Below, piece by piece: positions 1-8,558 of a stretch of DNA of 64,000 nt. Both the position numbers and the translations under genes were made by a program. The stretch lies in contig NZ_CP026115.2 of the NCBI RefSeq assembly GCF_009883635.2, positions 992,001 through 1,056,000 of the forward strand, given 5' to 3'. Below the pieces are notes generated by a model that worked only from the letters and a program-made list of their open reading frames with translations, had not been told where the DNA came from and made no database searches. This DNA comes from Pseudomonas putida. GTDB lineage: Bacteria; Pseudomonadota; Gammaproteobacteria; Pseudomonadales; Pseudomonadaceae. Positions within the stretch are counted from its first letter, which is position 1. Each line of letters starts with the position of its first letter.

Positions 1-331
1 CCGCCAACCGTTTGTCGATTTCCTCGGCGCGCAACCAACGGCCACGGTGCAAGGCCTCGATCGCCTGGAGCAAGGGCGGCGCATCGAGTGGGAAGTGGTA
101 GCCCAGCACGTGGATGGTCGCGCCGCCCCAGGTGCACGACAGCTCAACCCCGCTGACCCAGCGCATGCCACGCGCGTGGCAGGCCTGGCGCGCTTCGGGC
201 AGCCCTTCGAGGGTGTCGTGGTCGGTCAGTGCCAGCGTTTGCACCCCGTGCTCATGGGCCCGGGCGACCAGGTCCGTGGGCGACAGGGCGCCGTCGGAGG
301 CCGTGCTGTGACAGTGCAGATCAACATTCAT
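1..331 (-). CDS. PHP-domain phosphoesterase (RNase AM/YciV-like), 3' part cut by window edge
   Basis: The reverse strand starts at the ATG ending at 331, just after a GGAG-type ribosome site, and stays open to the window edge, giving about 110 residues. The first residues read [14 protein letters not shown], the HxHSxxSDG metal-binding motif of the PHP superfamily. It is followed by LTDHDTLEG and a GVELS element, the usual second and third PHP blocks. Relatives (YciV/TrpH, RNase AM) are about 280-290 residues and act as metal-dependent 5'-3' exonucleases or nucleotidases that mature 5S rRNA ends. It is divergent from yciB, a common Pseudomonas arrangement. The family is clear; the exact substrate is inferred. 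Confidence 0.85.
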   Translation of the reverse strand, partial: MNVDLHCHSTASDGALSPTDLVARAHEHGVQTLALTDHDTLEGLPEARQACHARGMRWVSGVELSCTWGGATIHVLGYHFPLDAPPLLQAIEALHRGRWLRAEEIDKRLA

Positions 332-398
332 GGAGGAGCGCTTTCGCTGGAATCGATGTTTGTTATTATGCCGTCACATCCCGATTCTGGCTGCCATT

Positions 399-992
399 GT
401 GAAACAATTCATCGATTTCATCCCGCTGCTGCTGTTCTTCATCGTCTACAAGCTCGACCCACGCCCGCTGGACGTCGCCGGCCACAGCTTCGAATTCGGC
501 GGCATCTACAGCGCCACGGCGATGCTGATCATCAGCTCGCTGGTGGTGTACGGCGCGCTTTTCCTGCGCCAGCGCAAGCTGGAAAAAGGCCAGTGGCTGA
601 CCTTGGTCGCCTGCCTGGTGTTCGGCGGCCTGACCCTGACCTTCCACAGCGAAACCTTCCTCAAGTGGAAGGCGCCGGTGGTCAACTGGCTGTTCGCCCT
701 GGGCTTCGCCGGTAGCCACTTCATCGGCGACCGGGTGCTGATCAAGCGCATCATGGGCCACGCGCTGACCCTGCCCGACGCGATCTGGGCGCGCCTGAAC
801 GTCGCCTGGATCGCCTTCTTCGTGTTCTGCGGCGCCGCCAACCTGTTCGTGGCCTTCACCTTCCAGGACTTCTGGGTCGACTTCAAGGTGTTCGGCAGCC
901 TGGGCATGACCGTGATCTTCCTGGTGGCGCAGGGCGTGTACCTGTCGCGTCACCTGCACGACGACCCTTCCACCTCCAAACCCAAGGATTGA
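399..992 (+). CDS. yciB: YciB/IspZ family inner-membrane septation protein
   Basis: The 197-residue product starts [18 protein letters not shown] from a GTG at 399 and is almost entirely hydrophobic, with about five or six membrane spans and short charged loops. The opening segment is the signature of the YciB (septation protein A, IspZ) family, whose members are 180-200 residues and contribute to cell-envelope integrity and division. A longer upstream reading with ATG at 330 would add 23 non-homologous residues and overlap the divergent PHP gene, so the GTG is preferred. Its stop is one base from the yciI start, so the two are probably cotranscribed. Confidence 0.9.
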   Translation: MKQFIDFIPLLLFFIVYKLDPRPLDVAGHSFEFGGIYSATAMLIISSLVVYGALFLRQRKLEKGQWLTLVACLVFGGLTLTFHSETFLKWKAPVVNWLFALGFAGSHFIGDRVLIKRIMGHALTLPDAIWARLNVAWIAFFVFCGAANLFVAFTFQDFWVDFKVFGSLGMTVIFLVAQGVYLSRHLHDDPSTSKPKD

Positions 993-993
993 C

Positions 994-1293
994 ATGCTCT
1001 ACGCCATCATCGCCAGCGACGTCGCGAACTCCCTGGAAAAACGCCTGGCCGCACGCCCGGCGCACATCGAGCGCCTGCAACAGCTCAAGGCCGAAGGCCG
1101 TGTGGTGCTGGCCGGCCCGCATCCGGCCATCGACAGCAACGACCCGGGTGAAGCCGGCTTCAGCGGCAGCCTGATCGTCGCCGAGTTCGACTCCCTGGCC
1201 GCCGCCCAGGCCTGGGCCGATGCCGACCCGTACATCGCCGCGGGCGTGTACGACAAGGTAATCGTCAAGCCATTCAAGCAAGTCTTGCCCTGA
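994..1293 (+). CDS. yciI: YciI-like protein
   Basis: This is a 99-residue ferredoxin-like alpha-beta protein of the YciI/YCII family. It has the initial MLYAIIASD strand, a RPAHIERLQ helix with the conserved histidine (about residue 24), and a GPHPA loop. Family members are about 95-100 residues; the conserved His-Asp pair suggests an enzyme, but no reaction is established. It follows yciB with a one-base gap, and an AAGGA site lies inside the yciB 3' end. The yciB-yciI pairing is common in gammaproteobacteria. Family identity is firm; function is unknown. Confidence 0.88.
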   Translation: MLYAIIASDVANSLEKRLAARPAHIERLQQLKAEGRVVLAGPHPAIDSNDPGEAGFSGSLIVAEFDSLAAAQAWADADPYIAAGVYDKVIVKPFKQVLP

Positions 1294-1372
1294 TCGATTA
1301 AATTGGCGGCGTCTGCGGTATCTTTGCCACTGGCGAGCGCGTCAGACGCCGTCGATTTGAATTGAGTGAGTC

Positions 1373-2050
1373 ATGAGCGAGCTGTTACTGATTGATGATG
1401 ACCAGGAACTCTGCGAGCTGCTCGGCAGCTGGCTGACCCAGGAAGGGTTTGCGGTACGCGCCTGCCACGATGGCCAGAGCGCGCGACAGGCGTTGGCCGA
1501 GCAGGCCCCGGCGGCCGTGGTGCTGGATGTGATGTTGCCCGACGGCAGTGGCCTGGAGCTGCTCAAGCAGCTGCGCAGCGAACACGCCGAGCTGCCGGTG
1601 CTGATGCTGTCGGCCCGCGGCGAACCCCTGGACCGCATCCTCGGCCTGGAACTGGGTGCCGACGATTACCTGGCCAAGCCTTGCGACCCTCGTGAGCTCA
1701 CCGCCCGCCTGCGCGCCGTGCTGCGCCGCAGCCACCCCACCGCCACCACCACCCAGCTGGAAATCGGCGACCTGGCGTTCAGCCCGGTGCGCGGCGTGGT
1801 CAGCATCGATGGCCGTGACATGAGCCTGACCCTGTCGGAAAGCCGCATTCTCGAGGCGCTGCTGCGCCAGCCGGGCGAGCCGCTGGACAAACAGGAACTG
1901 GCGCAGATCGCCCTGGGGCGCAAGCTGACCCTGTATGACCGCAGCCTGGACATGCACGTCAGCAACCTGCGCAAGAAAGTCGGCCCACACCCCGATGGTC
2001 GGCCGCGGATCGTGGCACTGCGTAGCCGCGGTTACTACTACAGCCTGTAA
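1373..2050 (+). CDS. OmpR-family response regulator, CpxR-like
   Basis: A 225-residue two-domain regulator. The receiver domain (1-115) has the acidic pocket D8-D9-D10, the phospho-acceptor D52 in the VVLDVMLPDGSG segment, S80 in the threonine/serine position and K102 in YLAKP. The C-terminal winged helix (about 130-225) ends with the typical SNLRKKVGP recognition helix and RSRGYYY wing. It is followed by a Spy/CpxP-like periplasmic gene and a sensor kinase, matching the order of the P. aeruginosa CpxR/CpxA locus (PA3204-PA3206, from memory). It probably controls envelope-stress genes, including the next gene. Family certain; the Cpx assignment is by context. Confidence 0.88.
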   Translation: MSELLLIDDDQELCELLGSWLTQEGFAVRACHDGQSARQALAEQAPAAVVLDVMLPDGSGLELLKQLRSEHAELPVLMLSARGEPLDRILGLELGADDYLAKPCDPRELTARLRAVLRRSHPTATTTQLEIGDLAFSPVRGVVSIDGRDMSLTLSESRILEALLRQPGEPLDKQELAQIALGRKLTLYDRSLDMHVSNLRKKVGPHPDGRPRIVALRSRGYYYSL

Positions 2051-2078
2051 ATCTGCATGGGGCCGCCTGTGCCCCATC

Positions 2079-2095
2079 TTTACCCTGCCTTTACC
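2079..2095 (+). promoter_or_regulatory. Tandem TTTACC repeats, candidate response-regulator box
   Basis: TTTACC occurs at 2079-2084 and again at 2090-2095, an 11-base period (one helical turn), 80-95 bases before the Spy-like start. OmpR-family regulators bind such head-to-tail hexamers. A TAGACT -10-like element lies near 2128 with no good -35 at the right spacing, which fits an activator-dependent promoter. The repeats are visible; their role is inferred. Confidence 0.5.
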
Positions 2096-2174
2096 GTCCG
2101 CTGACTGCGCTTGACCTTGATCTCCCTAGACTGAGCTCATCCGGTAAACACCGGCCCATGACAGGAGAGACACC

Positions 2175-2591
2175 ATGCGCAAGACCCTTATCGCCCTGAT
2201 GTTCGCCGCCGCCCTGCCGACCGTGGCCATGGCCATGCCTGAAGGCGGCCCGCGTCACGACGGCCCGCATCATCGCGGTGATGCGCCTTTCGCCCAACTG
2301 GACCTGAGCCGCGACCAGCGCCAGCAGATCGGCAAGCTGATGGGCGAGCAGATGCAGCACCGCCGCGAAATCACCGAGCGCTACCTGGACAAGCTGCCGG
2401 CAGCCGACCAGAAGGCCATGAAAGACGAGCTCAAGGCCAGCCACGACAAGACCGACAGCCAGGTCCGCGCGCTGCTTAAGCCTGACCAGCAGAAGAAGTT
2501 CGACGAACTGCAGAAGGAACGTGAAGCTCGCAAGGCTGAATGGAAGGAGTTCCAGGCCTGGAAAGCTGAAAAAGCTGGCAAGGCCCAGTAA
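2175..2591 (+). CDS. Spy/CpxP-like periplasmic LTXXQ protein
   Basis: A 138-residue secreted protein. Residues 1-20 form a signal peptide (MRKTLIALMFAAALPTVAMA), followed by a His/Gly/Pro-rich segment that could bind metal and then a long charged helical region. The segment LDLSRDQRQQIGKL and the later ALLKPDQQKKFDEL are the two LTxxQ-type motifs of the Spy/CpxP family, periplasmic chaperones that also act as feedback inhibitors of Cpx sensor kinases. It lies between the regulator and kinase genes with a strong GGAGAG ribosome site. A terminator follows at once, so it may be made in excess over the kinase. Family assignment is good; chaperone activity is inferred. Confidence 0.8.
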   Translation: MRKTLIALMFAAALPTVAMAMPEGGPRHDGPHHRGDAPFAQLDLSRDQRQQIGKLMGEQMQHRREITERYLDKLPAADQKAMKDELKASHDKTDSQVRALLKPDQQKKFDELQKEREARKAEWKEFQAWKAEKAGKAQ

Positions 2592-2606
2592 GCTGTCACC
2601 CCAATG

Positions 2607-2638
2607 CCCGGCCCGCCCTCAAGCGGGCCGGGCTTTTC
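2607..2638 (+). terminator. Rho-independent terminator between the Spy-like and kinase genes
   Basis: A perfect 10-bp GC stem (2607-2616 with 2623-2632) and a six-base loop are followed by CTTTTCCC. It sits inside the apparent regulator-Spy-kinase operon, so kinase transcription probably depends on read-through. Confidence 0.75.
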
Positions 2639-2657
2639 CCGTTTTCAGGAGGTGCTC

Positions 2658-3989
2658 TTGCGTTCTCTGTTCTGGCGCATCCTGGCCAGTTTCTGGCTGG
2701 CTATCACCCTGGTCGCGGGCCTGTCGATCCTGCTGGGCCACATGCTCAACCAGGACGCCTGGATCCTCAGCCGCCACCCGGGCCTCAAGACCATGGCCAG
2801 CCACTGGGCCAAGCATTACGAGCAGGAGGGCCTGGAGTCTGCCCAAGCCTTCCTGGAACGACGCAAGGAGCGCTACAAGATCGATGTGCAGGTGCTCGAC
2901 GACAGCGGCGATGCCGTGGTGCCGGGCACCTTCCCGCGCCGCGCGGCGGCGTTCGAGGCGCGCCAGCACAATGACGAGCGCCGCCTGCCGTGGCGCCGCC
3001 TGACCGAGGAATATACCAGCCCCGACAGCGGCAACACCTATCTGTTGATCTACCGCATCCCGCACCCGGAGCTGGACGCCTGGCACCGCGAGAGCCTGCT
3101 CTGGCCGTTGAGTGCCCTGGGCATCGCACTGGTGGTGCTGACCTTGTTCAGCCTGCTGGTGACCCTGTCGATCACCCGCCCGCTCAGCCGCCTGCGCGGC
3201 GCCGTGCACGACCTTGGCCAGGCCAGCTACCAACAGAACAGCCTGGCCCGCCTGGCCGCCCGGCGTGACGAGTTCGGCGTGCTGGCCAAGGACTTCAACA
3301 AGATGGGGGCACGCCTGCAGAGCCTGATCGGCAGCCAGCGCCAGCTGCTGCGCGACGTGTCCCACGAGCTGCGCTCGCCACTGGCTCGCCTGCGCATTGC
3401 CCTGGCCCTGGCCGAGCGTGCAGAAACCGAACAGCGCCAGGCCCTGTGGCCACGCCTGACCCGGGAATGTGACCGCCTGGAAGACCTTATCAGCGAAATC
3501 CTGACGTTGGCCCGGGTCGATGCCGAGCAGGCCCATGCCGAGCCTGTCGACCTCAACGCGCTGCTCGGCAGCGTGCGCAAGGATGCTCAGCTCAGTGCGC
3601 CGGAGCAGGAAGTGAAGCTGGAGGCGCAACCGGGGCTGACGCTACAAGGCTGGCCGACGCTGATCGAGCGTGCCGTGGACAACCTGGTGCGCAATGCCCT
3701 GCGCTTCAACCCGGAGGGGCAACCGATCGAGATCAGTGCGCAGCGCGAGCAGGACAAGATCGTCCTGAGCGTGCGCGATCATGGGCCAGGTGCGGCGCCG
3801 GAGCACCTGGCGCAGTTGGGTGAGCCGTTCTTCCGGGCGCCGGGGCAGGAAGCGGCGGGGCATGGGCTGGGGCTGGCGATCGCGCGCAAGGCGGCCGAGC
3901 GACATGGCGGCAGCCTGGTGCTGGAGAATCACCCGCAGGGTGGGTTCGTGGCCCGGTTGGAGTTGCCTGATAACATTGCTGCCAACTGA
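2658..3989 (+). CDS. Sensor histidine kinase, CpxA-like
   Basis: The product is about 443 residues if translation starts at the TTG at 2658, which follows a well-placed AGGAGG. An in-frame ATG at 2604 lies inside the terminator stem and is unlikely. Order: membrane span about 8-28, a periplasmic domain of about 130 residues, a second span about 155-178 (LLWPLSALGIALVVLTLFSL), HAMP, then a dimerisation helix with the H-box VSHELRSPLARLR. The ATPase part has the N-box NLVRNALRF, the G1 DHGPG and the G2 GHGLGLAIA. It pairs with the response regulator at 1373. The kinase is certain; its stimulus is inferred to be envelope stress. Confidence 0.87.
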   Translation: MRSLFWRILASFWLAITLVAGLSILLGHMLNQDAWILSRHPGLKTMASHWAKHYEQEGLESAQAFLERRKERYKIDVQVLDDSGDAVVPGTFPRRAAAFEARQHNDERRLPWRRLTEEYTSPDSGNTYLLIYRIPHPELDAWHRESLLWPLSALGIALVVLTLFSLLVTLSITRPLSRLRGAVHDLGQASYQQNSLARLAARRDEFGVLAKDFNKMGARLQSLIGSQRQLLRDVSHELRSPLARLRIALALAERAETEQRQALWPRLTRECDRLEDLISEILTLARVDAEQAHAEPVDLNALLGSVRKDAQLSAPEQEVKLEAQPGLTLQGWPTLIERAVDNLVRNALRFNPEGQPIEISAQREQDKIVLSVRDHGPGAAPEHLAQLGEPFFRAPGQEAAGHGLGLAIARKAAERHGGSLVLENHPQGGFVARLELPDNIAAN

Positions 3990-3999
3990 CAGGGCCAAT

Positions 4000-4018
4000 G
4001 GGGCCGCAAAGCGGCCCC
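4000..4018. terminator. Bidirectional hairpin between convergent genes
   Basis: GGGGCCGC (4000-4007), an AAA loop and GCGGCCCC (4011-4018) form a perfect stem between the kinase stop and the convergent nitroreductase stop. Flanking T tracts are weak, so it may act partly as a transcript end-stabilising hairpin. Confidence 0.55.
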
Positions 4019-4023
4019 CTACG

Positions 4024-4581
4024 TTATTCGCCCCAGACGCTGACGTACTCGGCGGTTTCAAGAATCGGCGCCGTACGCGGTTCGGCCATCGGCGTACCGA
4101 CATACAGGTAGCCAATCAGCTCCTCGTTCTCGGCCAAGCCCAAGCCCTTGTGCACATGGGCATCGAAGGCCATGTCACCGGTACGCCACACCGCCCCGAT
4201 CCCCTGGGCATGCGCCGCAATCAGGATGCCATGGGCCGCGCAACCCGCCGCCAGGCGCTGCTCGGACTTGGGCACCTTGAAATGGTCCTGCAGCTTGGCG
4301 ATCACCACGATCAGCAACGGCGCACGCAGTGGCATCGCCCGTGCCTTGTCCAGCGCAGCCTGGCTGGCGTCGCCCTTGTGCTGCACCGCTTCGGCAAACA
4401 GTTCACCGAGCTTGTCGCGGCCCTGACCCTCGATGGTCAGGAAGCGCCACGGCCGCAGCTGGCCGTGGTCCGGTGCGCGCAAGGCGGCCTGGAACAGCGC
4501 CTCGCGCTGGGCCTCGTTGGGCGCAGGGTCGGTCAGGCGCGGTACGGAAACACGGTTGAGCAATGCGTCGAGAGCCTCCAT
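4024..4581 (-). CDS. Nitroreductase family FMN oxidoreductase, YdjA-like
   Basis: A 185-residue single-domain flavoprotein. The N-terminal RVSVPRLTDPAP and APDHGQLRPWRF segments match the minimal nitroreductases of the YdjA/TdsD group, which are about 180-190 residues. These bind FMN as homodimers and reduce nitro compounds or quinones with NAD(P)H. The C-terminal GIGAVWRTG and LIGYLYVGTP elements are also typical of the fold. It is convergent with the kinase and divergent from trkH, so it is probably monocistronic. The physiological substrate is unknown. Confidence 0.85.
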   Translation of the reverse strand: MEALDALLNRVSVPRLTDPAPNEAQREALFQAALRAPDHGQLRPWRFLTIEGQGRDKLGELFAEAVQHKGDASQAALDKARAMPLRAPLLIVVIAKLQDHFKVPKSEQRLAAGCAAHGILIAAHAQGIGAVWRTGDMAFDAHVHKGLGLAENEELIGYLYVGTPMAEPRTAPILETAEYVSVWGE

Positions 4582-4683
4582 CGGCTACCCTCCTGGCAGG
4601 TGAATGTGCGGCCATTCTAGCGTTTACATCACCAGACCCATAGGTAGAATGGCGCCCTTCCGTTTCAAGTCAGAGCAGATCAC

Positions 4684-6138
4684 ATGGCGTTGCCGACCTT
4701 AAGGATCATTGGTTTCATCATCGGCATCTTCCTGATCACCCTGGCGGTCAGCATGGTCGTGCCCATGGCCACCCTGGTGATCTTCGAACGCACCGGCGAC
4801 CTGCCATCGTTCCTCTGGTCCAGCCTGATCACCTTCATCGCCGGCCTGGCCATGGTCCTGCAGGGCCGCCCCGAGCACGTCCACCTGCGCCCGCGCGACA
4901 TGTACCTGCTGACCGTCAGCAGCTGGGTGGTGGTGTGCATCTTCGCCGCCCTGCCCTTTCTGCTGACCCAGCATATCAGCTACACCGACGCCTTCTTCGA
5001 GAGCATGTCCGGCATCACCGCCACCGGCGCCACAGTGCTCAGCGGGCTCGACACCATGTCACCGGGCATCCTGATGTGGCGCTCGATGCTGCACTGGCTC
5101 GGCGGCATCGGCTTCATCGCCATGGCGGTGGCGATCTTGCCGCTGCTGCGCATCGGTGGCATGCGCCTGTTCCAGACCGAGTCGTCGGACCGCTCGGAAA
5201 AGGTCATGCCGCGCTCGCACATGGTCGCCAAGTCGATCGTCGGCGTGTACGTCGGCTTCTCGATCTTTGGCGCGCTTGCCTTCTGGTGGGCCGGCATGAG
5301 CCCGTTCGATGCCATCAACCACGCCATGTCGGCGATCTCCACCGGTGGCTTCTCGACCTCCGACCAGTCGCTGGCCAAATGGGACATCCCCGCCGTGCAC
5401 TGGGTCGCGGTGGTGGTGATGATCATGGGCAGCCTGCCCTTCACGCTGTACGTGGCGACCTTGCGCGGCAACCGCAAGGCGCTTATCCGCGACCAGCAGG
5501 TGCAAGGTTTGCTGGGCATGCTGGTGGTGACCTGGATCGTGCTCGGCACCTGGTACTGGTACACCACCAACCTGCACTGGCTCGACGCCCTGCGCCACGT
5601 GGCGCTGAACGTGACCTCGGTGGTCACCACTACCGGTTTCGCCCTGGGCGACTACAGCCTGTGGGGCAACTTCTCGCTGATGCTGTTCTTTTACCTGGGC
5701 TTTGTCGGCGGCTGCTCCGGCTCCACCGCCGGCGGTATCAAGATCTTCCGCTTCCAGGTGGCCTACATCCTGCTCAAGGCCAGCCTCAACCAGCTGATCC
5801 ACCCGCGTGCGGTGATCAAGCAGAAGTACAACGGTCACCGACTGGACGAAGAAATCGTCCGCTCGATCCTGACCTTCTCGTTCTTCTTCGCCATCACCAT
5901 CTGCGTGATGGCCCTGCTGCTGTCGCTGCTGGGCGTTGACTGGATGACCGCACTGACTGGCGCTGCCGGCACCGTGTCAGGTGTGGGCCCAGGCCTGGGC
6001 GAAGTGGTCGGCCCTTCGGGCAACTACTCGACGCTGCCGGATGCCGCCAAGTGGATCCTCGCCACCGGCATGCTGCTCGGCCGCCTGGAAATCATCACGG
6101 TGCTGGTGTTGTGTATGCCGGCGTTCTGGCGTCACTGA
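4684..6138 (+). CDS. trkH: TrkH-type potassium uptake channel subunit
   Basis: A 484-residue polytopic protein, the usual TrkH length (E. coli 483). It shows the four pore-loop repeats of the superfamily of K+ transporters, each with the selectivity-filter glycine: ITATGATVLSG, ISTGGFSTSD, VTTTGFALGD and GTVSGVGPGLG. It forms a dimeric K+ channel gated by the cytosolic NAD/ATP-binding TrkA, which is not encoded in this window. The 3' end overlaps the convergent AraC gene by 44 bases. The start is the ATG at 4684. Function is highly secure from the filter sequences. Confidence 0.93.
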   Translation: MALPTLRIIGFIIGIFLITLAVSMVVPMATLVIFERTGDLPSFLWSSLITFIAGLAMVLQGRPEHVHLRPRDMYLLTVSSWVVVCIFAALPFLLTQHISYTDAFFESMSGITATGATVLSGLDTMSPGILMWRSMLHWLGGIGFIAMAVAILPLLRIGGMRLFQTESSDRSEKVMPRSHMVAKSIVGVYVGFSIFGALAFWWAGMSPFDAINHAMSAISTGGFSTSDQSLAKWDIPAVHWVAVVVMIMGSLPFTLYVATLRGNRKALIRDQQVQGLLGMLVVTWIVLGTWYWYTTNLHWLDALRHVALNVTSVVTTTGFALGDYSLWGNFSLMLFFYLGFVGGCSGSTAGGIKIFRFQVAYILLKASLNQLIHPRAVIKQKYNGHRLDEEIVRSILTFSFFFAITICVMALLLSLLGVDWMTALTGAAGTVSGVGPGLGEVVGPSGNYSTLPDAAKWILATGMLLGRLEIITVLVLCMPAFWRH

Positions 6139-7156
6139 CCGCGGCGGGCTCCGCACCCAGCCGGGCGCGGTATTCGCTGGGGGTCACATCGAACCAGCGG
6201 CGAAACGCCCGGTAGAAGTTGCTCGGGTCGGCAAAACCCAACAGGTAGGCGGTTTCCAGCAGGGTCATGCCTGGCTGGGCCAGGTACTGCTCGGCCAGTT
6301 CGCGGCGGGTGTCGTCGAGCAAGGTCTGGAAGCTGGTGCCCTCTTCCTGCAAGCGGCGCTGCAAGGTGCGCTGGGACAGGTGCAGGGCCTGGGCCAGGGT
6401 TTCGCGCTTGGGTTCGCCTTGCGGCAGGATGCGGCACAGTACCTGACGCACCCGATGAGTCACGCGGCTTTCCGAGAAACGCGCGAGGTATTCGCCGGCA
6501 AAGCGGTCATGCAGGATGGCCATGGCTTCGTTGGCGGTGGGTAATGGCGCTTCCATGTCAGCCCGCTCGAACACCAGTGCATCATGGGGAGCATCGAATA
6601 CCAGCGGGGAATGGAATGCCACCTTGTACGGCTCGATATCCTTCGGCTGCGGCCCTTGCACCAGCACGCGCCGCGGCTGCACCGGCCTGCCACTGAGCCA
6701 TTTGCACAAGGCCAGCGCGCAGGCCAGCGACGCTTCGGCGCTGTGCCGGGTGGGTGGCAGGTGATCGCCATGCACAGTCAGAATCAGCGAATAGCCTTCA
6801 GGGCCGAGGATGAAGCTCAGGTCCGAACTTTCGGCAATGATGCGCTGGTAGCGCACCAGCCGCTCGAAACCTTCGGCCAGGGTGCGGCTGGACATCAACG
6901 CATAGCCCACCACATGGAACGAAGCCGGGCGCACCACCCGTGCCATGTTCAAGCCAATGGCCTCGTTGCCCGAGAGTTCGACCGCCAGCTGCCAGAGGCG
7001 GGTCATGGCGTCCTGCGGGAAGCGTGCATCCGGGTCGTCGAGTGCAGCGAAATCCAGCCCCAGCTGCTTGAACATGGCCGGGCAATCGAGCCCTTCCAGC
7101 TCCAGCGCCTTGACAATCCCTGATGCCCAGCTGGCTGACGTGGTTCTTTCACTCAT
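6095..7156 (-). CDS. AraC-family regulator with Arabinose_bd-type sensor domain
   Basis: A 353-residue regulator. Residues 20-215 resemble the Arabinose_bd ligand domain of OruR/ArgR-like AraC proteins. Residues 240-335 are the double helix-turn-helix, with LHLSQRTLQRRLQEEGTSFQ and GFADPSNFYRAFRRWFDVTPSEYR. Targets and inducer cannot be read from the sequence. Its last 44 bases lie antisense to the end of trkH, so convergent transcription could couple the two. Family certain; role unknown. Confidence 0.88.
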   Translation of the reverse strand: MSERTTSASWASGIVKALELEGLDCPAMFKQLGLDFAALDDPDARFPQDAMTRLWQLAVELSGNEAIGLNMARVVRPASFHVVGYALMSSRTLAEGFERLVRYQRIIAESSDLSFILGPEGYSLILTVHGDHLPPTRHSAEASLACALALCKWLSGRPVQPRRVLVQGPQPKDIEPYKVAFHSPLVFDAPHDALVFERADMEAPLPTANEAMAILHDRFAGEYLARFSESRVTHRVRQVLCRILPQGEPKRETLAQALHLSQRTLQRRLQEEGTSFQTLLDDTRRELAEQYLAQPGMTLLETAYLLGFADPSNFYRAFRRWFDVTPSEYRARLGAEPAAVSDARTPAYTTPAP

Positions 7157-7311
7157 GGCAGGCTTCTTATACTGACCGCTTCATGCGGTGAACCCCAAGG
7201 ATACTCATTTGGCGCCTATTGTCACTGGCCGGCACCGCCAATGACTCTAGACTCGATTCAGGCTCCACGCCGTGTATCCTGTCCAAAAGTGATAATCCCG
7301 GAGCACTGCCC

Positions 7312-7623
7312 ATGACCAGCACCGCGCAGTTTCGCAGTTTCGCCGAGTTCTATCCGTATTACCTGGGGGAACACAGCAACCCCACCTGCCGACGCCTGCA
7401 CTTCGTCGGCACCAGCCTGGTGATTGCCTTGCTCGCCTACACCATTGGCAGCGGCAAGTGGTGGCTGCTGCTGGCCGTACCGTTTTGCGGGTACGGCTTC
7501 GCCTGGGTCGGGCATTTCTTCTACGAGCGGAACAAACCGGCGACGTTCAAGCACCCGTGGTACAGCCTGATCGGTGATTTCGCCATGTTCCGCGACATCC
7601 TGCTCGGCAGGATCAGCCTCTAG
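7312..7623 (+). CDS. DUF962/Mpo1-like small membrane protein
   Basis: A 103-residue protein starting MTSTAQFRSFAEFYPYYL at the ATG at 7312, behind a GGAG site; an in-frame upstream start at 7219 adds 31 unrelated residues and is rejected. It has two hydrophobic spans and the family histidines in CRRLHFVGT and GHFFYERNKPATFKHP. Mpo1 of yeast is an Fe2+-dependent 2-hydroxy fatty acid dioxygenase, so a lipid oxygenase role is possible, but bacterial members are mostly uncharacterised. Its stop shares a CTAG with the stop of the convergent gene. Confidence 0.82.
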   Translation: MTSTAQFRSFAEFYPYYLGEHSNPTCRRLHFVGTSLVIALLAYTIGSGKWWLLLAVPFCGYGFAWVGHFFYERNKPATFKHPWYSLIGDFAMFRDILLGRISL

Positions 7624-8432
7624 GCCGGCTCGCGCAGGGCCGTCGCGGCCTCGGCCTGGCGGGCCTGTGCGTCGGCCAGCCGATACAGCTCGATGCTGCC
7701 ATCCCAGTGCTCGATCAGCGCTGTGCACGACTCCACCCAATCGCCACAATTGAGGTATTCCACCTCCCCCACCTGGCGAATCTCGGCATGGTGAATGTGC
7801 CCGCACACCACCCCGTGAAAACCGCGACGGGTGCATTCATGGGCAATCGCATCCTCGAAGTCGCTGATGAAGTTCACCGCACCCTTGACCTTGTGCTTGA
7901 GGTACGCCGACAGCGACCAGTAGCCATACCCGTAGCGCGCACGCCAATGGTTGAGCCAGCGGTTGAGCACCAGTGTGAACTCGTAGGCACGGTCGCCGAG
8001 AAAGGCCAGCCAACGGTGATAGCGGGTAATCACGTCGAACTGGTCACCATGGATCACCAGCAGGCGACGGCCATCGGCGGTCAGGTGCTCGGCCTCGTCC
8101 ACCAGCTGGATGTTGCCCAGCATCAGCTTCGAGTAACGCCGCAGGAATTCGTCATGGTTGCCGGTGACGTAGATCACCTCGGTGCCGCGCTTGCTCATGG
8201 TCAGCAAGCGGCGGATCACATTGGTGTGGGCCTGCGGCCAGTAGATGCCACTGCGCAGCTTCCAGCCATCGATGATATCGCCGACCAGGTAGACTCGGTC
8301 GGCCTGGTAACCCTTGAGAAACTGCGACAGGTGCTCGGCCTGGCAGTCACGAGTGCCCAGGTGCACGTCGGATATCCACAAGGTGCGCACGCGCTGCTTG
8401 CGTGACGGGCGAGAGAGTTCGACATGGGTCAT
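7620..8432 (-). CDS. LpxH-like calcineurin-type metallophosphoesterase
   Basis: A 270-residue protein starting MTHVELSRPSRKQRVRTLWI at the ATG ending at 8432, with GGAG upstream. The metal-ligand blocks are in order: SDVHLG (about 21-26), GDIIDGW, GNHDEFL, HGDQFD and GHIHHAEI, all required for a dinuclear metallophosphoesterase. The family includes UDP-2,3-diacylglucosamine pyrophosphatase-like proteins, but LpxH proper is about 240 residues, so this is probably the longer paralogue group. The open frame extends far upstream of the ATG on this strand without homology, antisense to the AraC gene at 8559, and I exclude that part. Substrate is uncertain. Confidence 0.85.
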   Translation of the reverse strand: MTHVELSRPSRKQRVRTLWISDVHLGTRDCQAEHLSQFLKGYQADRVYLVGDIIDGWKLRSGIYWPQAHTNVIRRLLTMSKRGTEVIYVTGNHDEFLRRYSKLMLGNIQLVDEAEHLTADGRRLLVIHGDQFDVITRYHRWLAFLGDRAYEFTLVLNRWLNHWRARYGYGYWSLSAYLKHKVKGAVNFISDFEDAIAHECTRRGFHGVVCGHIHHAEIRQVGEVEYLNCGDWVESCTALIEHWDGSIELYRLADAQARQAEAATALREPA

Positions 8433-8558
8433 GGGCAGGCTCCGGCGCTGTTTGCTGGAGACTGGCAGGCACAGATGACAGGTTGGTGGCAGGGATGTGA
8501 CGAGTGATGGTCTGCCAGGAATGCGGCACAATGGCGGGCAGCTTCCCGAGGATGCACC

